Shown here: positions 15,841 to 23,961 of the stretch, piece after piece
How positions within the stretch are numbered: position 1 is the stretch's first letter
Layout of the letters: the number at the start of each line of letters is the position of its first letter
Source: Microbacterium sp. BH-3-3-3
GTDB taxonomy: Bacteria > Actinomycetota > Actinomycetes > Actinomycetales > Microbacteriaceae
Length of the DNA: 64,000 nt
Assembly: GCF_001792815.1 (NCBI RefSeq)
Contig: NZ_CP017674.1
Coordinates: 2,232,001-2,296,000, forward strand
Direction: 5' to 3'
Notes under the pieces: model-generated
Told to the model about the DNA's origin: nothing
Database searches by the model: none
The model's input: only the letters and a program-made list of their open reading frames with translations
Made by a program: the position numbers and the translations under genes

Positions 15841-16499
15841 CGCGCCGAGAACCCGCCGTCGGTCTGCAGCAGCTGACCGCTGATCCAGCGTCCCGGCTCC
15901 GAGAGCAGGAAGGCCGTGACACCCGCGATGTCTCGCGGGGTGCCCATGCGGCCGAGCGGGTGGTACCCGGTCAGGGCGTCGCGGGTCTCGGCATCCATCC
16001 ATCCGGTGTCGATGGGGCCGGGGTTCACGACGTTGGCCGAGATGTTGCGGGGTCCGAGCTCCCGGGCGGCCGAGATGACGATGCGATCCAGGGCACCCTT
16101 CGATGCGCCGTAGGGAAGGTTGCCCGTGGTGTGGTCGCTCGTGAAGGCGACGATCGCGCCACCGCCGGCATCGACCTGGCGGGCGAACGCGGCGATCAGC
16201 AGCAGTGAGGCGCGGGCGTTGACGGCGACGTGGTGGTCGAAGCTCTCGGCGGTGGTGTCGAGGATGCCGGTCTCCACGTCGTGCGCGTGGCTGAGCACGA
16301 GCGCGTGGAGGGGTCCGCGTTCGCTCGAGATCCGGGCGATCAGATCGGTCGGGGCGGTGGGGCTCGACAGATCGCACGGGTAGTCGCCGGTCGCGAGGTC
16401 GCTCGTGACGACCTCCCAGCCGTCGGCCTCGAGGCGCGGGACGATGCCCGCGGCGATGCTGTTCGCGCGCGCGGCGCCGGTGACGAGGGCGAGGGGCAT
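15834..16499 (-). CDS. Short-chain dehydrogenase/reductase
   Basis: 221-residue Rossmann oxidoreductase. The N-terminal cofactor motif is divergent (VTGAARANSIAAGI instead of TGxxxGxG). The catalytic Tyr and Lys are in YGASKGALDRIV, the Ser is probably in AFTSDHTTGN, and NVVNPGPIDTGWM and the C-terminal QLLQTDGGFSARY fit the classical family. Substrate unknown. The ATG at 16499 follows a TACGCT hexamer by 7 nt (16507-16512), suggesting a leaderless mRNA. Its stop lies inside a 15-bp tandem repeat. Confidence 0.88.
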   Translation of the reverse strand: MPLALVTGAARANSIAAGIVPRLEADGWEVVTSDLATGDYPCDLSSPTAPTDLIARISSERGPLHALVLSHAHDVETGILDTTAESFDHHVAVNARASLLLIAAFARQVDAGGGAIVAFTSDHTTGNLPYGASKGALDRIVISAARELGPRNISANVVNPGPIDTGWMDAETRDALTGYHPLGRMGTPRDIAGVTAFLLSEPGRWISGQLLQTDGGFSARY

Positions 16500-16506
16500 G
16501 GAGTCG

Positions 16507-16512
16507 AGCGTA
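16507..16512 (-). promoter_or_regulatory. Leaderless -10 element of the SDR gene
   Basis: TACGCT on the minus strand, 7 nt before the ATG at 16499. Confidence 0.5.
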
Positions 16513-16628
16513 GAGCGGGTGCTCGGGGGTGCGCGAGTACGCGGTGGTGGGGGCGTGGGCGCTGGGGAGTGCGACTCGTCGGTTCGGGCGCGGAGACCGG
16601 CGGGCAGAGGGCCTGCACCCCAGAGGGC

Positions 16629-17960
16629 TCAGAAGGGGGCGCGTTCTCGTTCGGGCGGGGAGGGGTCGTCGGGCAGGAACCTCACCGCCGGCGAGTAGGG
16701 GAGCGGTTCGTCGCTGTAGACCCGGCCGGTCGGACTCGTCCATTCGAGCACCCCGCCGGCCAGTTGTCTGACCGTCCAGCGGGTGAACTGTTTCTGTGTG
16801 TGATGTCGCTGGCAGAGGTGGCTGAGGTTGCCCACCTCGGTGGCGCCGCCGAGGGCGTAGTCGTGGGTGTGATCGACCTCGGAGCGGACCGCGGGGACGG
16901 TGCACCCGGGCCAGCGGCAGTGTCGGTCGCGGGCCCGCAGGAACCGGTCGATCGCCGAGGTGCGCTGGTAGGTGTCGGTGCACAGCACGGAGCCCGTGAC
17001 GGGGTGCGTGATGACGCGGTCCCACGGAACGGTCGTCGACTCGGCCAGGCTGCGCGCCGTGTCGGCGTCGATGGGGCCGTGCCCGACAAGTTCGGCGGGC
17101 TCGAGGTTCTCGTTGCCCGGGTCGATCATGGTGAGCGCGGGCACGACGACCTGCACCCGAGCGCGAATCGCCCCCAGGACACCGGGGCCGTCATCGCCCC
17201 GCGTCGGATCGGCCTCGGGTGCGGCCGTCAGCAGTAGATCGGCCAGCACATCGGCCCGCACCTGCGCCATGGTGCGTTCGTCGGCGACCGACACCGCGGT
17301 TTCGCCGCGCGCGTCGATCAGCGCCCGACTCTGCTGGGTGAGTCGGTCGTAGACGCCCACGGCCAGAACGGTCGGCAGGGTCGCCACCAGATCGGACATG
17401 CCGTCGCGACCGGTCACGATGCGCACGCCCCGCGTCTCTCGACCCCGTTGGTGGCGCTCGGTGAGGGTGGTCGGCTGCAGCCGCTCGGCGAGGACTGCAA
17501 GACGCGAACGCAGACGCCCGGGGCTCAGCCCCTCGGCGGTGGCCACGGCCAGCACGTCGAACTCACCGCGGACGTCGGGAGAAAGGGGCTCGCCGGCGTC
17601 GAGGATCGTGCGGACGTGAGGTCGACCGATCGCGCCGGCCTCCCATGCCGCGAGGGTGGCGGGGTAGTCGTCGACCAAGGTCATCGCCGCGTTGATCTGC
17701 GTCTGCATGCTGCGGTCCGAGAGATTCTCGGCGGCGGCGAGCTCGGACGCCACTTCGCGCAACGCCATCTCGGCCACCCGCCCCGACGGGGGTCGGTCGG
17801 CCATGGCGCCGAGCGCGAGGTGCCCCGCTTCGGCCAGCGCGCGGGTGCGCTGAACCTCGGCCACGGCCAGATCGGCACCGGTGCGGAGCACCTCGGCGAG
17901 CACCGCGGAGAGGGCTTTCGGCCCGCCGTTCGGGCCCGTCGGTGAGGTGTCGATGTGCAT
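16629..17960 (-). CDS. DUF222 / HNH endonuclease domain protein
   Basis: 443-residue member of the actinobacterial DUF222-HNH group (13E12-repeat type in mycobacteria). The N-terminal half is helical DUF222 (for example LSDRSMQTQINAAMTLVDDYP and GAIGRPHVRTILDAG). The HNH module near 345-395 shows a CRWPGC zinc pair, VDHTHDY and the closing NLSHLCQRHHTQK with Cys and His ligands. The family is usually multicopy, and its role (homing, mobility or host function) is unsettled. The gene is intact. A TAGCAT hexamer at 17967-17972 lies 6 nt before the ATG. The final 25 residues are Pro/acid rich. Confidence 0.9.
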   Translation of the reverse strand: MHIDTSPTGPNGGPKALSAVLAEVLRTGADLAVAEVQRTRALAEAGHLALGAMADRPPSGRVAEMALREVASELAAAENLSDRSMQTQINAAMTLVDDYPATLAAWEAGAIGRPHVRTILDAGEPLSPDVRGEFDVLAVATAEGLSPGRLRSRLAVLAERLQPTTLTERHQRGRETRGVRIVTGRDGMSDLVATLPTVLAVGVYDRLTQQSRALIDARGETAVSVADERTMAQVRADVLADLLLTAAPEADPTRGDDGPGVLGAIRARVQVVVPALTMIDPGNENLEPAELVGHGPIDADTARSLAESTTVPWDRVITHPVTGSVLCTDTYQRTSAIDRFLRARDRHCRWPGCTVPAVRSEVDHTHDYALGGATEVGNLSHLCQRHHTQKQFTRWTVRQLAGGVLEWTSPTGRVYSDEPLPYSPAVRFLPDDPSPPERERAPF

Positions 17961-17966
17961 GTGTGC

Positions 17967-17972
17967 ATGCTA
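17967..17972 (-). promoter_or_regulatory. Leaderless -10 element of the HNH gene
   Basis: TAGCAT on the minus strand, then GCACAC, then the ATG at 17960. Confidence 0.55.
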
Positions 17973-18092
17973 GCGAGGACCTCCGACATTGGGCGGTCCG
18001 CGAGGAGCGTTCCGGGGACGGATCTGCACTTTCCTCGCCTGTGGAGGACAGGTGCGTGGCCGGGCTGGGACGTCGTCCGTCTCGTGCGGCCG

Positions 18093-18401
18093 TCAGAGCA
18101 TGCTCGACGCCACGAGCCAGACGACGACGAGGACGGCCGCGGCCAGCGAGGCGAGGAGAAGCGCCCGTTGCCAGCGGCCCGGGCGTCCCCCCACGGGCCC
18201 CAGGGGTCGTTCGGGCTCGCCGAGTTGCGACCGGATGACATTGGCGCGCGCCTGCAGCTCGTCCTGGTGGATCGCGAACCGGCGGCTGTTGGGATAGCGC
18301 AGGGCGGCCTCGACCGATTCCGAGAGCTGGCGCTCGATGCGCGCCAGTTCTGCGCGCCGTTCCGGCTCCGTGCCGCTCCCGGGCTCGTCGTGATCGGGCA
18401 T
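18093..18401 (-). CDS. Small single-pass membrane protein
   Basis: 102 residues, unknown family. The first 70 are charged and helical (PERRAELARIERQLSESVE, IHQDELQARANVIRSQLG) and could form a short coiled coil. One hydrophobic segment at about 79-100 ends the protein (ALLLASLAAAVLVVVWLVAS), giving a tail-anchored layout with the N-terminus probably in the cytosol. The ATG at 18401 was chosen because it opens the longest frame with normal codon use. The 227 bases upstream (18402-18629) show no gene. Confidence 0.6.
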   Translation of the reverse strand: MPDHDEPGSGTEPERRAELARIERQLSESVEAALRYPNSRRFAIHQDELQARANVIRSQLGEPERPLGPVGGRPGRWQRALLLASLAAAVLVVVWLVASSML

Positions 18402-18629
18402 GGAAGATGTCTATCGCAGGAGGCGGGCTCCAGGTGCACCGTGGACCTCGGGATGCCGGGGCGAGTCCGGTCCCTTCGGCGCGCCCCGGGACCGCCACGA
18501 CGACACGAGCCGCGGGGCAGAGCCCCCGCCACGCGGGAGCGGGGCGACAGGGCCTCACGCGCGAACGAGCCGGGCGACATACCCCGCGCAGCGCACGCTC
18601 CGCGCCGGGGGTCGACCGCCGCGATCCCG

Positions 18630-18986
18630 TCAGCCGTCGCGCAGGGCCGCGCGCACGAGCTCCACCGCGTCGCCCGGATCCACGCCGAGGCGGCGCACCG
18701 TCTCGGCGTACGTCCGTGCCGCCTGGGCGGCGCGCGACGATGCGGCGTCGGTGCCCTTGACGAGCGTGCCGGCGCGGCCGCGCGTCTCGACGTACCCCGC
18801 CTCTTCCAGCTCCTTGTAGGCGCGGGCGACGGTGTTCGCCGCGAGGTTCAGGTCGCCGGCGAGAGTGCGCACCGGCGGCAGCCGGGTGCCGGCGACGAGC
18901 GTTCCGTCGTCGATCGCGGCGATGATCTGCGCGCGCACCTGCTCGAACGGCGGGGTGGGGGAAGCGGCATCCAGGCGAAAGTCCAT
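18630..18986 (-). CDS. GntR-family regulator, YtrA-like
   Basis: 118-residue short GntR regulator: a winged helix (PPFEQVRAQIIAAIDDGTL, LPPVRTLAGDLNLAANTVARA as the recognition helix, then YVETRGRAGTLV) followed by only about 45 residues of helix, the size typical of the YtrA subfamily. It starts 5 nt after the stop of the carboxypeptidase gene, so the two form an operon, and it may act on that operon or on another locus. No operator was identified. Confidence 0.88.
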   Translation of the reverse strand: MDFRLDAASPTPPFEQVRAQIIAAIDDGTLVAGTRLPPVRTLAGDLNLAANTVARAYKELEEAGYVETRGRAGTLVKGTDAASSRAAQAARTYAETVRRLGVDPGDAVELVRAALRDG

Positions 18987-18991
18987 GACCG

Positions 18992-20590
18992 TCAGCCGTT
19001 CAGTCCGAAGAGGTCGAGGGGGTGGGTGAGGCGCCACCACGGGTCGGGCGGTTCGATCTCGCCCGTGAGCTGCGCGTCGACGGTGTCGGCGTCGACGGGG
19101 CCGGTCACGGTCAGCGTGCCGATCGTGGTGCCGGGCTCCCGAGCGTCGCCCAGGTCGAAGTCGACGGTGTGCTTCGCGGCGCCGCCGTTCCACAGCACGA
19201 CGGTCGCGTCGGCCTCGGTGACGACGTCGATGTCGGGGCCCCACAGCGTCTCGACCTTGCCGACGACGGTGCCGGCGGTCACCGAGGGGCGGGGCTGCAG
19301 TTCCTGCTCGATGCGCGTGAACAGGTCGCGCGCCGCCTGATTGCGCGTGTCGGGTCCGGGCTGGCCGAGCACCGCGGCGTAGGCGCGCACCGTCGTGCCG
19401 CCGACCGCGATGTCTTTGGCGGTGAGCAGGTTCCACGCGTCGAGGGTGCCGGTCTTCACCCCGACGATTCCCGGATCGGCCAAGAGCGCGTTGCCGTTCT
19501 TGAACGTGCCCGCACCGGGGAGCGTCAGTTCGGGGGTCCGCACGATCTCGGCGATCACGGGATTGGCCAGTGCCCGTTCCGCCAGCGCGATGAGGGCGGC
19601 GGGAGTGGCGGTGTTGCCCGCCTCGATCCCCGTCGGGTTCACGATGGTGACCCCGGTGATGTCGCGCTCGGCGAGGTACGCGTTGGCGGCGGCCGCGAAC
19701 TCGGCATCCGAGGGGAAGAGGTCGGATGCTAACCGCTGGGCGTAGTTGTTCGCCGAGGCGATGAGCATGCCCTGCAGCATCTGCAGCTCGGTGAGACTGC
19801 CGTCGACGGGAACGTCGAGCGACGATTCGCCGCGGGCGCGGTACTGCCAGTAATCGGCGCTGTCGGCCTGCGTGAACGCGTACGACTTGCCCTGCTCGCC
19901 GGGAGCCAGGGGGAGTCGGTCGAGCACGACGAGGGCGGTGACGACCTTGGTGATGCTCGCGATCGACTCCGGCGCGCTCGCCGACGACGACAGCGTCTCG
20001 GGCACGCCGTCGATGGCGATCGCGGCTTCTCCTTGCGCGGGCCAGGCGGGCACGGCGGAGGGAGCGGCCGTGGGCTGCACGGCCACGGCGCGCACGGTGG
20101 GGGCGACGGCGGTCAGCGGCCACAGCAGGGTCGCCGCCGCGTAGCCGGCGACGAGCAGGATCAGCAGCACCGTCGGCACGACGGTGGCCGGCCGCAGGAT
20201 GCGGCGGCGGGTGCCGGCGAGCAGGTCGGCCTGACGCACGGTCGCACCCGAGACCACGAACGCCGGCGCGGGGCGCGCGGCGCCGGCCTCGGCGGGATCG
20301 ACCCAGCCCAGGGCGGCGAAGGCGGCCGAGGTGGGCTCCGCGGCCGGTGAGACGGAGGGCGGTGCGTCGGAGGCTGGTGCGTCGGAGGGCGGCGTGGATG
20401 CCGGGTCCCCGGCCGCGACGGGAGCAGACGTGTCCGCGCCTGAGGAGGCTGCCTCTGCACCGGGCTCCGCGGTGGCCGTGCCGTCCGCCGTCACGGGCGG
20501 GATCTCGGCATCCGGTGTCGCTTCGCCCTCGGGCGCGGGGTCCGCCGGGTCACGCCGCGCGCGCCGTGTCTCCGGGGTCTGCTCGTGCAC
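18992..20590 (-). CDS. D-alanyl-D-alanine carboxypeptidase (peptidase S11)
   Basis: 532-residue cell-wall enzyme that trims the terminal D-Ala of peptidoglycan stem peptides. Catalytic motifs are SxxK as SITK (S212, K215), SxN as SANN and KTG as VKTGT. Unusually, about 130 disordered Ala/Pro/Asp-rich residues stay in the cytosol before a single membrane helix (about 136-158), so it is a type II membrane protein with the catalytic domain outside. Start GTG at 20590 follows TAGCGT by 6 nt (leaderless). Followed closely by a GntR regulator gene and divergent from the thiamine-precursor transporter. Confidence 0.9.
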   Translation of the reverse strand: MHEQTPETRRARRDPADPAPEGEATPDAEIPPVTADGTATAEPGAEAASSGADTSAPVAAGDPASTPPSDAPASDAPPSVSPAAEPTSAAFAALGWVDPAEAGAARPAPAFVVSGATVRQADLLAGTRRRILRPATVVPTVLLILLVAGYAAATLLWPLTAVAPTVRAVAVQPTAAPSAVPAWPAQGEAAIAIDGVPETLSSSASAPESIASITKVVTALVVLDRLPLAPGEQGKSYAFTQADSADYWQYRARGESSLDVPVDGSLTELQMLQGMLIASANNYAQRLASDLFPSDAEFAAAANAYLAERDITGVTIVNPTGIEAGNTATPAALIALAERALANPVIAEIVRTPELTLPGAGTFKNGNALLADPGIVGVKTGTLDAWNLLTAKDIAVGGTTVRAYAAVLGQPGPDTRNQAARDLFTRIEQELQPRPSVTAGTVVGKVETLWGPDIDVVTEADATVVLWNGGAAKHTVDFDLGDAREPGTTIGTLTVTGPVDADTVDAQLTGEIEPPDPWWRLTHPLDLFGLNG

Positions 20591-20596
20591 CCGCCC

Positions 20597-20602
20597 ACGC
20601 TA
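20597..20602 (-). promoter_or_regulatory. Leaderless -10 element of the carboxypeptidase gene
   Basis: TAGCGT on the minus strand, then GGGCGG, then the GTG at 20590. It lies back to back with the promoter of the ykoEDC riboswitch transcript. Confidence 0.6.
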
Positions 20603-20617
20603 CCCCGGGCGCACCCC

Positions 20618-20623
20618 TATACT
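20618..20623 (+). promoter_or_regulatory. -10 element of the ykoEDC transcript
   Basis: TATACT lies about 10 nt ahead of the TPP aptamer, close to the actinobacterial -10 consensus. No good -35 was seen. Confidence 0.6.
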
Positions 20624-20633
20624 CGTCACGACA

Positions 20634-20712
20634 ACCACGGGAGTCCGGTGAGCCGGGCTGAGAGGAAGCGAATCCACGCTTCGACCGTCGAACCTGATCC
20701 GGATCATGCCGG
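20634..20712 (+). ncRNA. TPP riboswitch controlling ykoE-ykoD-ykoC
   Basis: In order: ACCACGGGAGTCC, the hairpin CCGGTGAGCCGG, the conserved GCTGAGAGG, a variable hairpin (GAAGCGAATCCACGCTTC), then GTCGAACCTGATCCGGATCA. CTGAGA and GAACCTGAT are the diagnostic pieces. The ribosome site GGGAGGAG and the ykoE ATG follow within 20 nt, which suggests translational control. Together with the thiM element this puts salvage enzymes and uptake under the same effector. Confidence 0.93.
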
Positions 20713-20728
20713 CGCAGGGAGGAGCACA

Positions 20729-21364
20729 ATGCACACGTCTACGTCTGCCCCCGCGAACCGCTCGGCGGTCGCCCCGGCGAACCGCTTCCAGTGGCGCGTC
20801 GTCGACATCGTCGTCGCCGCCGTGCTGGGCGTGGCGATCGGTCTCGTGTTCTGGGGCTGGAACACCGTCGGCGGAATCTGGTTCGGCGCTATGGATGCCC
20901 TCACGCCCGGCCTCGGCGGCATCGCCGTCGGCATCTGGCTGATCGGCGGGGTGATCGGCGGGCTCATCATCCGAAAGCCCGGCGCCGCCCTTCTCGTCGA
21001 GCTGATCGCGGCGGTCGTGTCGGCCCTGATCGGCAACGTCTGGGGCATCGGCACGATCTTCTCGGGCCTCGCGCAGGGCCTCGGCGCCGAGCTGATCTTC
21101 CTCGCCTTCCTCTACCTGCGCTTCACGCTCCCCGTCGCGATGCTCGCGGGCGTCGGCGCCGGTGTCGGCGCCTGGATCCTCGAGCTGTTCCTCTCGCCCA
21201 ACATCGTGAAGTCCCTCGAGTTCAACCTGCTGTACCTCGGCACCCTGGTGATCTCGGGCGCGCTGCTGGCGGGCCTCGTCGGCTGGCTCCTCGTGCGTGC
21301 GCTCGCCGCCACCGGGGCGCTCAGCCGATTCGCCGTGGGGCGGGAACTGCGCCGCGACGTCTGA
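20729..21364 (+). CDS. ykoE: YkoE-type ECF substrate-binding membrane protein
   Basis: 211-residue integral membrane protein with five to six hydrophobic segments, acting as the substrate-capture (S) component of an energy-coupling-factor importer for hydroxymethylpyrimidine or another thiamine precursor. The YkoE pattern is visible in FQWRVVDIVVAAVLGVAIGLVF (in two overlapping pieces), GGIAVGIWLIGGVIGGLI, LIGNVWG and FNLLYLGTLVISGALLAG. Start ATG 20729 follows GGAGGAG. The upstream in-frame extension lies in the riboswitch and is rejected. Its stop overlaps the ykoD ATG. The TPP riboswitch in front is strong evidence for the substrate class. Confidence 0.92.
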   Translation: MHTSTSAPANRSAVAPANRFQWRVVDIVVAAVLGVAIGLVFWGWNTVGGIWFGAMDALTPGLGGIAVGIWLIGGVIGGLIIRKPGAALLVELIAAVVSALIGNVWGIGTIFSGLAQGLGAELIFLAFLYLRFTLPVAMLAGVGAGVGAWILELFLSPNIVKSLEFNLLYLGTLVISGALLAGLVGWLLVRALAATGALSRFAVGRELRRDV

Positions 21365-22812
21365 TGACGGGCCCCGCCCGCGTCGACGTCGAGGGATGGG
21401 GCTGGCGCTACGCCGGCCGCAAGCTCCCCGCCACCCGCGACGTCGATCTGATCGTCGAGACCGGCGAACGCGTGCTGCTGCTCGGTGCCTCGGGGGCCGG
21501 CAAGTCGACGCTGCTCGCGGGACTCGCGGGCCTGCTCGGCGGCAGCGACGAGGGCGAGCGCACCGGGCGCATCCTCGTCGACGGCGCCGCCCCCGAGTCG
21601 CAGCGCGGCCGCATCGGCCTGGTGCTGCAAGACCCCGAGGCGGGGATCGTGCTGTCCAAGGTGGGCGACGACGTCGCCTTCGGATGCGAGAACCTCGGCC
21701 TCCCCGCGGCCGAGATCCCCGCGCGGGTGGCCGAGGCCGTGGCATCCGTGGGTCTCGACGTTCCCCTCGACCGCCCCACCAAGGCGCTGTCGGGCGGGCA
21801 GAAGCAACGTCTGGCGCTGGCGGGTGTGCTCGCGATGCGCCCCGGACTGCTGCTGCTCGACGAGCCGACGGCGAACCTCGACCCCGACGGCGTGGCCGAG
21901 GTGCGCCGGGCGGTCGAGCACATCACGCGCAGCGACGGGACGACCGTCGTGCTCATCGAGCACCGCACGGCCGTCTGGGCCGACCTCATGACACGGGTCG
22001 TCGTGCTCGCCCCCGGCGGCGGAGTGTTGGCCGACGGCCCGCCGGCGCGGGTGTTCGCCGACCACGGTGACGCGCTCGCCGCGGCGGGCGTCTGGGTGCC
22101 CGGTCGCCCGGTCGACCTCCCCGTGCTCGCTCCGATCGAGACCCCGGATGCCGTGCTCTCGGCCGCGGCGCTGTCGATCGGGCGCGAGAAGCGCACGGTC
22201 GTGGCATCCGGGCTCGACGTGGTCGTACCGCGTGGCGCGGGCACGGTCGTGACCGGCCCCAACGGCGCGGGCAAGTCGACGCTCGCGCTGACGCTCGCGG
22301 GACTTCTGCCCGAGCTGTCGGGCGAGGTCGTCGCCGCCGAGTCGCTCGCCGCCCGCGGGGTGCGACGGCCGTCGCGGTGGCGCTCGACCGAGTTGCTCAC
22401 GCGGATCGGCACGGTCTTCCAAGAGCCCGAGCACCAGTTCCTCGCGGCGACCCTGCGTGACGAGCTCGCCGTCGGACCGAAAGCCCTGCGGATGTCGGCG
22501 GCGCAGGTCGACGCGATCGTCGACGAGCTGTTGGAGCGGTTGGATCTGGCATCCCTCGCCCTGGCCAACCCCTTCACCCTGTCGGGCGGGCAGAAGCGGC
22601 GGCTGTCGGTGGCGACGGTGCTCGCGGCGTCTCCGGAGGTGATCGTGCTCGACGAGCCGACGTTCGGGCAGGACCGCCGCGGCTGGAGCGAGCTCGTCGG
22701 ACTGCTGCAGCGCGAGATCGCGCGCGGGCGCACGGTGGTCGCCGTCACGCACGACGCCGACGTGGTGCGCCACCTCGGGCAGCACCGCATCACGCTCGGG
22801 GGCGCGGCGTGA
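21364..22812 (+). CDS. ykoD: ECF importer double ATPase
   Basis: 482 residues with two fused ABC domains, the EcfA-EcfA' pair that powers the thiamine-precursor importer. Domain 1 has Walker A GASGAGKST (about 41-49), signature LSGGQKQRLALAG and Walker B LLLLDEPTANLD. Domain 2 (from about 260) has GPNGAGKST, LSGGQKRRLSVA and VIVLDEPTFGQD. Gene order ykoE-ykoD-ykoC with overlaps at both ends matches Bacillus ykoEDC. Confidence 0.93.
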   Translation: MTGPARVDVEGWGWRYAGRKLPATRDVDLIVETGERVLLLGASGAGKSTLLAGLAGLLGGSDEGERTGRILVDGAAPESQRGRIGLVLQDPEAGIVLSKVGDDVAFGCENLGLPAAEIPARVAEAVASVGLDVPLDRPTKALSGGQKQRLALAGVLAMRPGLLLLDEPTANLDPDGVAEVRRAVEHITRSDGTTVVLIEHRTAVWADLMTRVVVLAPGGGVLADGPPARVFADHGDALAAAGVWVPGRPVDLPVLAPIETPDAVLSAAALSIGREKRTVVASGLDVVVPRGAGTVVTGPNGAGKSTLALTLAGLLPELSGEVVAAESLAARGVRRPSRWRSTELLTRIGTVFQEPEHQFLAATLRDELAVGPKALRMSAAQVDAIVDELLERLDLASLALANPFTLSGGQKRRLSVATVLAASPEVIVLDEPTFGQDRRGWSELVGLLQREIARGRTVVAVTHDADVVRHLGQHRITLGGAA

Positions 22813-23594
22813 CCGGCGCGGCCGTCGAGGTGCGCAGGACAGCCTGGCTCGACGGCGTGAACCCGGTCACGAAGATCGCCATCGCCCTCGTGCTGTCGGT
22901 TCCCCTGCTCGCCTCGATCGACGTGGTGAGCGCGGCGACCGCGATCGTGCTCGAGCTGCTGCTCGTGCCGCTGACGGGCGTCGGTTACCGCACGCTCGCG
23001 AAACGCCTGCTGCCGATCGCGCTGTTCGCCCCCGTCGCTGCGGTCAGCATGCTGCTGTACGCCCGTCCCGGAGGAACGGTGTACGGCTCGTTCCTCTTCG
23101 CCACGATCAGCGACGACTCCCTCTCTCTGGCGGTGGCCGTGCTGCTGCGCGTGTTCGCCCTGGCTCTACCGACCCTGCTGCTGTTCGCCCGCACCGACCC
23201 GACCGAGGTCGCCGACGCCCTCGCCCAGATCGCCAAACTGCCGAGCCGTTTCGTGCTGGGCGTGCTCGCCGGAGCCCGCACGGTCGGACTCTTCGTCGAC
23301 GACTGGCGCACGATGACCCTCGCCCGCCGTGCCCGCGGTCTGGGCGACCGCGGGGCCGTGCGCCGCTTCTTGTCGATGGCGTTCGTGCTGCTGGTCTTCG
23401 CCGTGCGCCGCGGCACGACCCTCGCCACGGCCATGGAAGCCCGCGGCTTCGGCGCCGACGTCGAGCGCACTTGGTCGCGCGCGTCGACGTTGTCGGGTCG
23501 GGATGCCGTGGCCCTCGCCGGCGCGGTCGCCCTCATCGCCGTCGCGCTGGCGGCGGCGGTGGTGACGGGGGCGTTCCGCGTGGTGGGGACGTGA
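22809..23594 (+). CDS. ykoC: ECF importer transmembrane coupling protein
   Basis: 261-residue EcfT (CbiQ-family) protein with about five membrane helices and cytosolic coupling helices. The two Ala-Arg-Gly type motifs that dock on the ATPases are seen as ARRARGL and AMEARGF. NPVTKI near the N-terminus is the usual family start. The GTG at 22809 overlaps the ykoD stop. Last gene of the riboswitch operon; a long perfect palindrome follows 10 nt after the stop and may end or stabilise the transcript. Confidence 0.92.
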   Translation: MTGAAVEVRRTAWLDGVNPVTKIAIALVLSVPLLASIDVVSAATAIVLELLLVPLTGVGYRTLAKRLLPIALFAPVAAVSMLLYARPGGTVYGSFLFATISDDSLSLAVAVLLRVFALALPTLLLFARTDPTEVADALAQIAKLPSRFVLGVLAGARTVGLFVDDWRTMTLARRARGLGDRGAVRRFLSMAFVLLVFAVRRGTTLATAMEARGFGADVERTWSRASTLSGRDAVALAGAVALIAVALAAAVVTGAFRVVGT

Positions 23595-23603
23595 CCGACT
23601 CCC

Positions 23604-23665
23604 GTTGAGTGTCCAGGACACGCCGCGGCCCGGGGGCCCCGCGCGGCGTGTCCTGGACACTCAAC
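23604..23665. repeat. Family A palindrome, copy 1
   Basis: Left arm 23604-23627 and right arm 23642-23665 are perfect 24-nt inverted copies, beginning GTTGAGTGTCCAGGACACGC. The centre is also self-complementary. Each arm contains the smaller palindrome GTGTCCAGGACAC. Confidence 0.9.
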
Positions 23666-23786
23666 GGGGGGATGAGGGGGGAAGAGAACGCTCAGGTCGC
23701 GTGCCGTTCTCCGACATCGGGGATGCTCGTCGCACGACCCTCGCGTGCCCGGCGCACCCCCGCGACCCGCGGACGGCGGCGATGCC

Positions 23787-23848
23787 GTCGAGTGTCCAGA
23801 ACACGCCGGGGTGGGCCCGGGCGGCGCGGCGCGTCTTGGACACTCGGC
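23787..23848. repeat. Family A palindrome, copy 2
   Basis: A diverged copy with left arm GTCGAGTGTCCAGAACACGC and right arm ending GCGTCTTGGACACTCGGC. It lies 120 bp after copy 1. Confidence 0.8.
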
Positions 23849-23961
23849 GGGGGAGCGGGCGGGGCGCTGGGCGGGGCAAGGGCGGGGCGCGGGCGGGGAG
23901 AGAGCGGGGCGCTGGACGGGGCGGCGCGAGGGGTTCGTATGGCGGGTGGGAGCGCGGCAGA

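Larger units (their letters stand above)
23595..23961. other. Gene-free gap after ykoC
   Basis: 367 bases with no credible gene. The gap holds two family A palindromes and a purine-rich G tract (about 23848-23935) made of short GGGGCG/GGGCGGG runs. Confidence 0.7.

Noticed and set aside
16629..17960. DUF222/HNH gene considered as part of an intron, intein or mobile element
   Set aside because: No flanking intron or repeat boundary is visible and the gene has a normal promoter; the family is common in actinobacterial chromosomes.
18402..18629. Possible small gene in the gap before the GntR regulator
   Set aside because: Frames are short and lack start signals and codon preference; nothing recognisable.
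20585..20728. N-terminal extension of YkoE from a start at 20585
   Set aside because: The extension translates the TPP riboswitch; the ATG at 20729 has a strong ribosome site.
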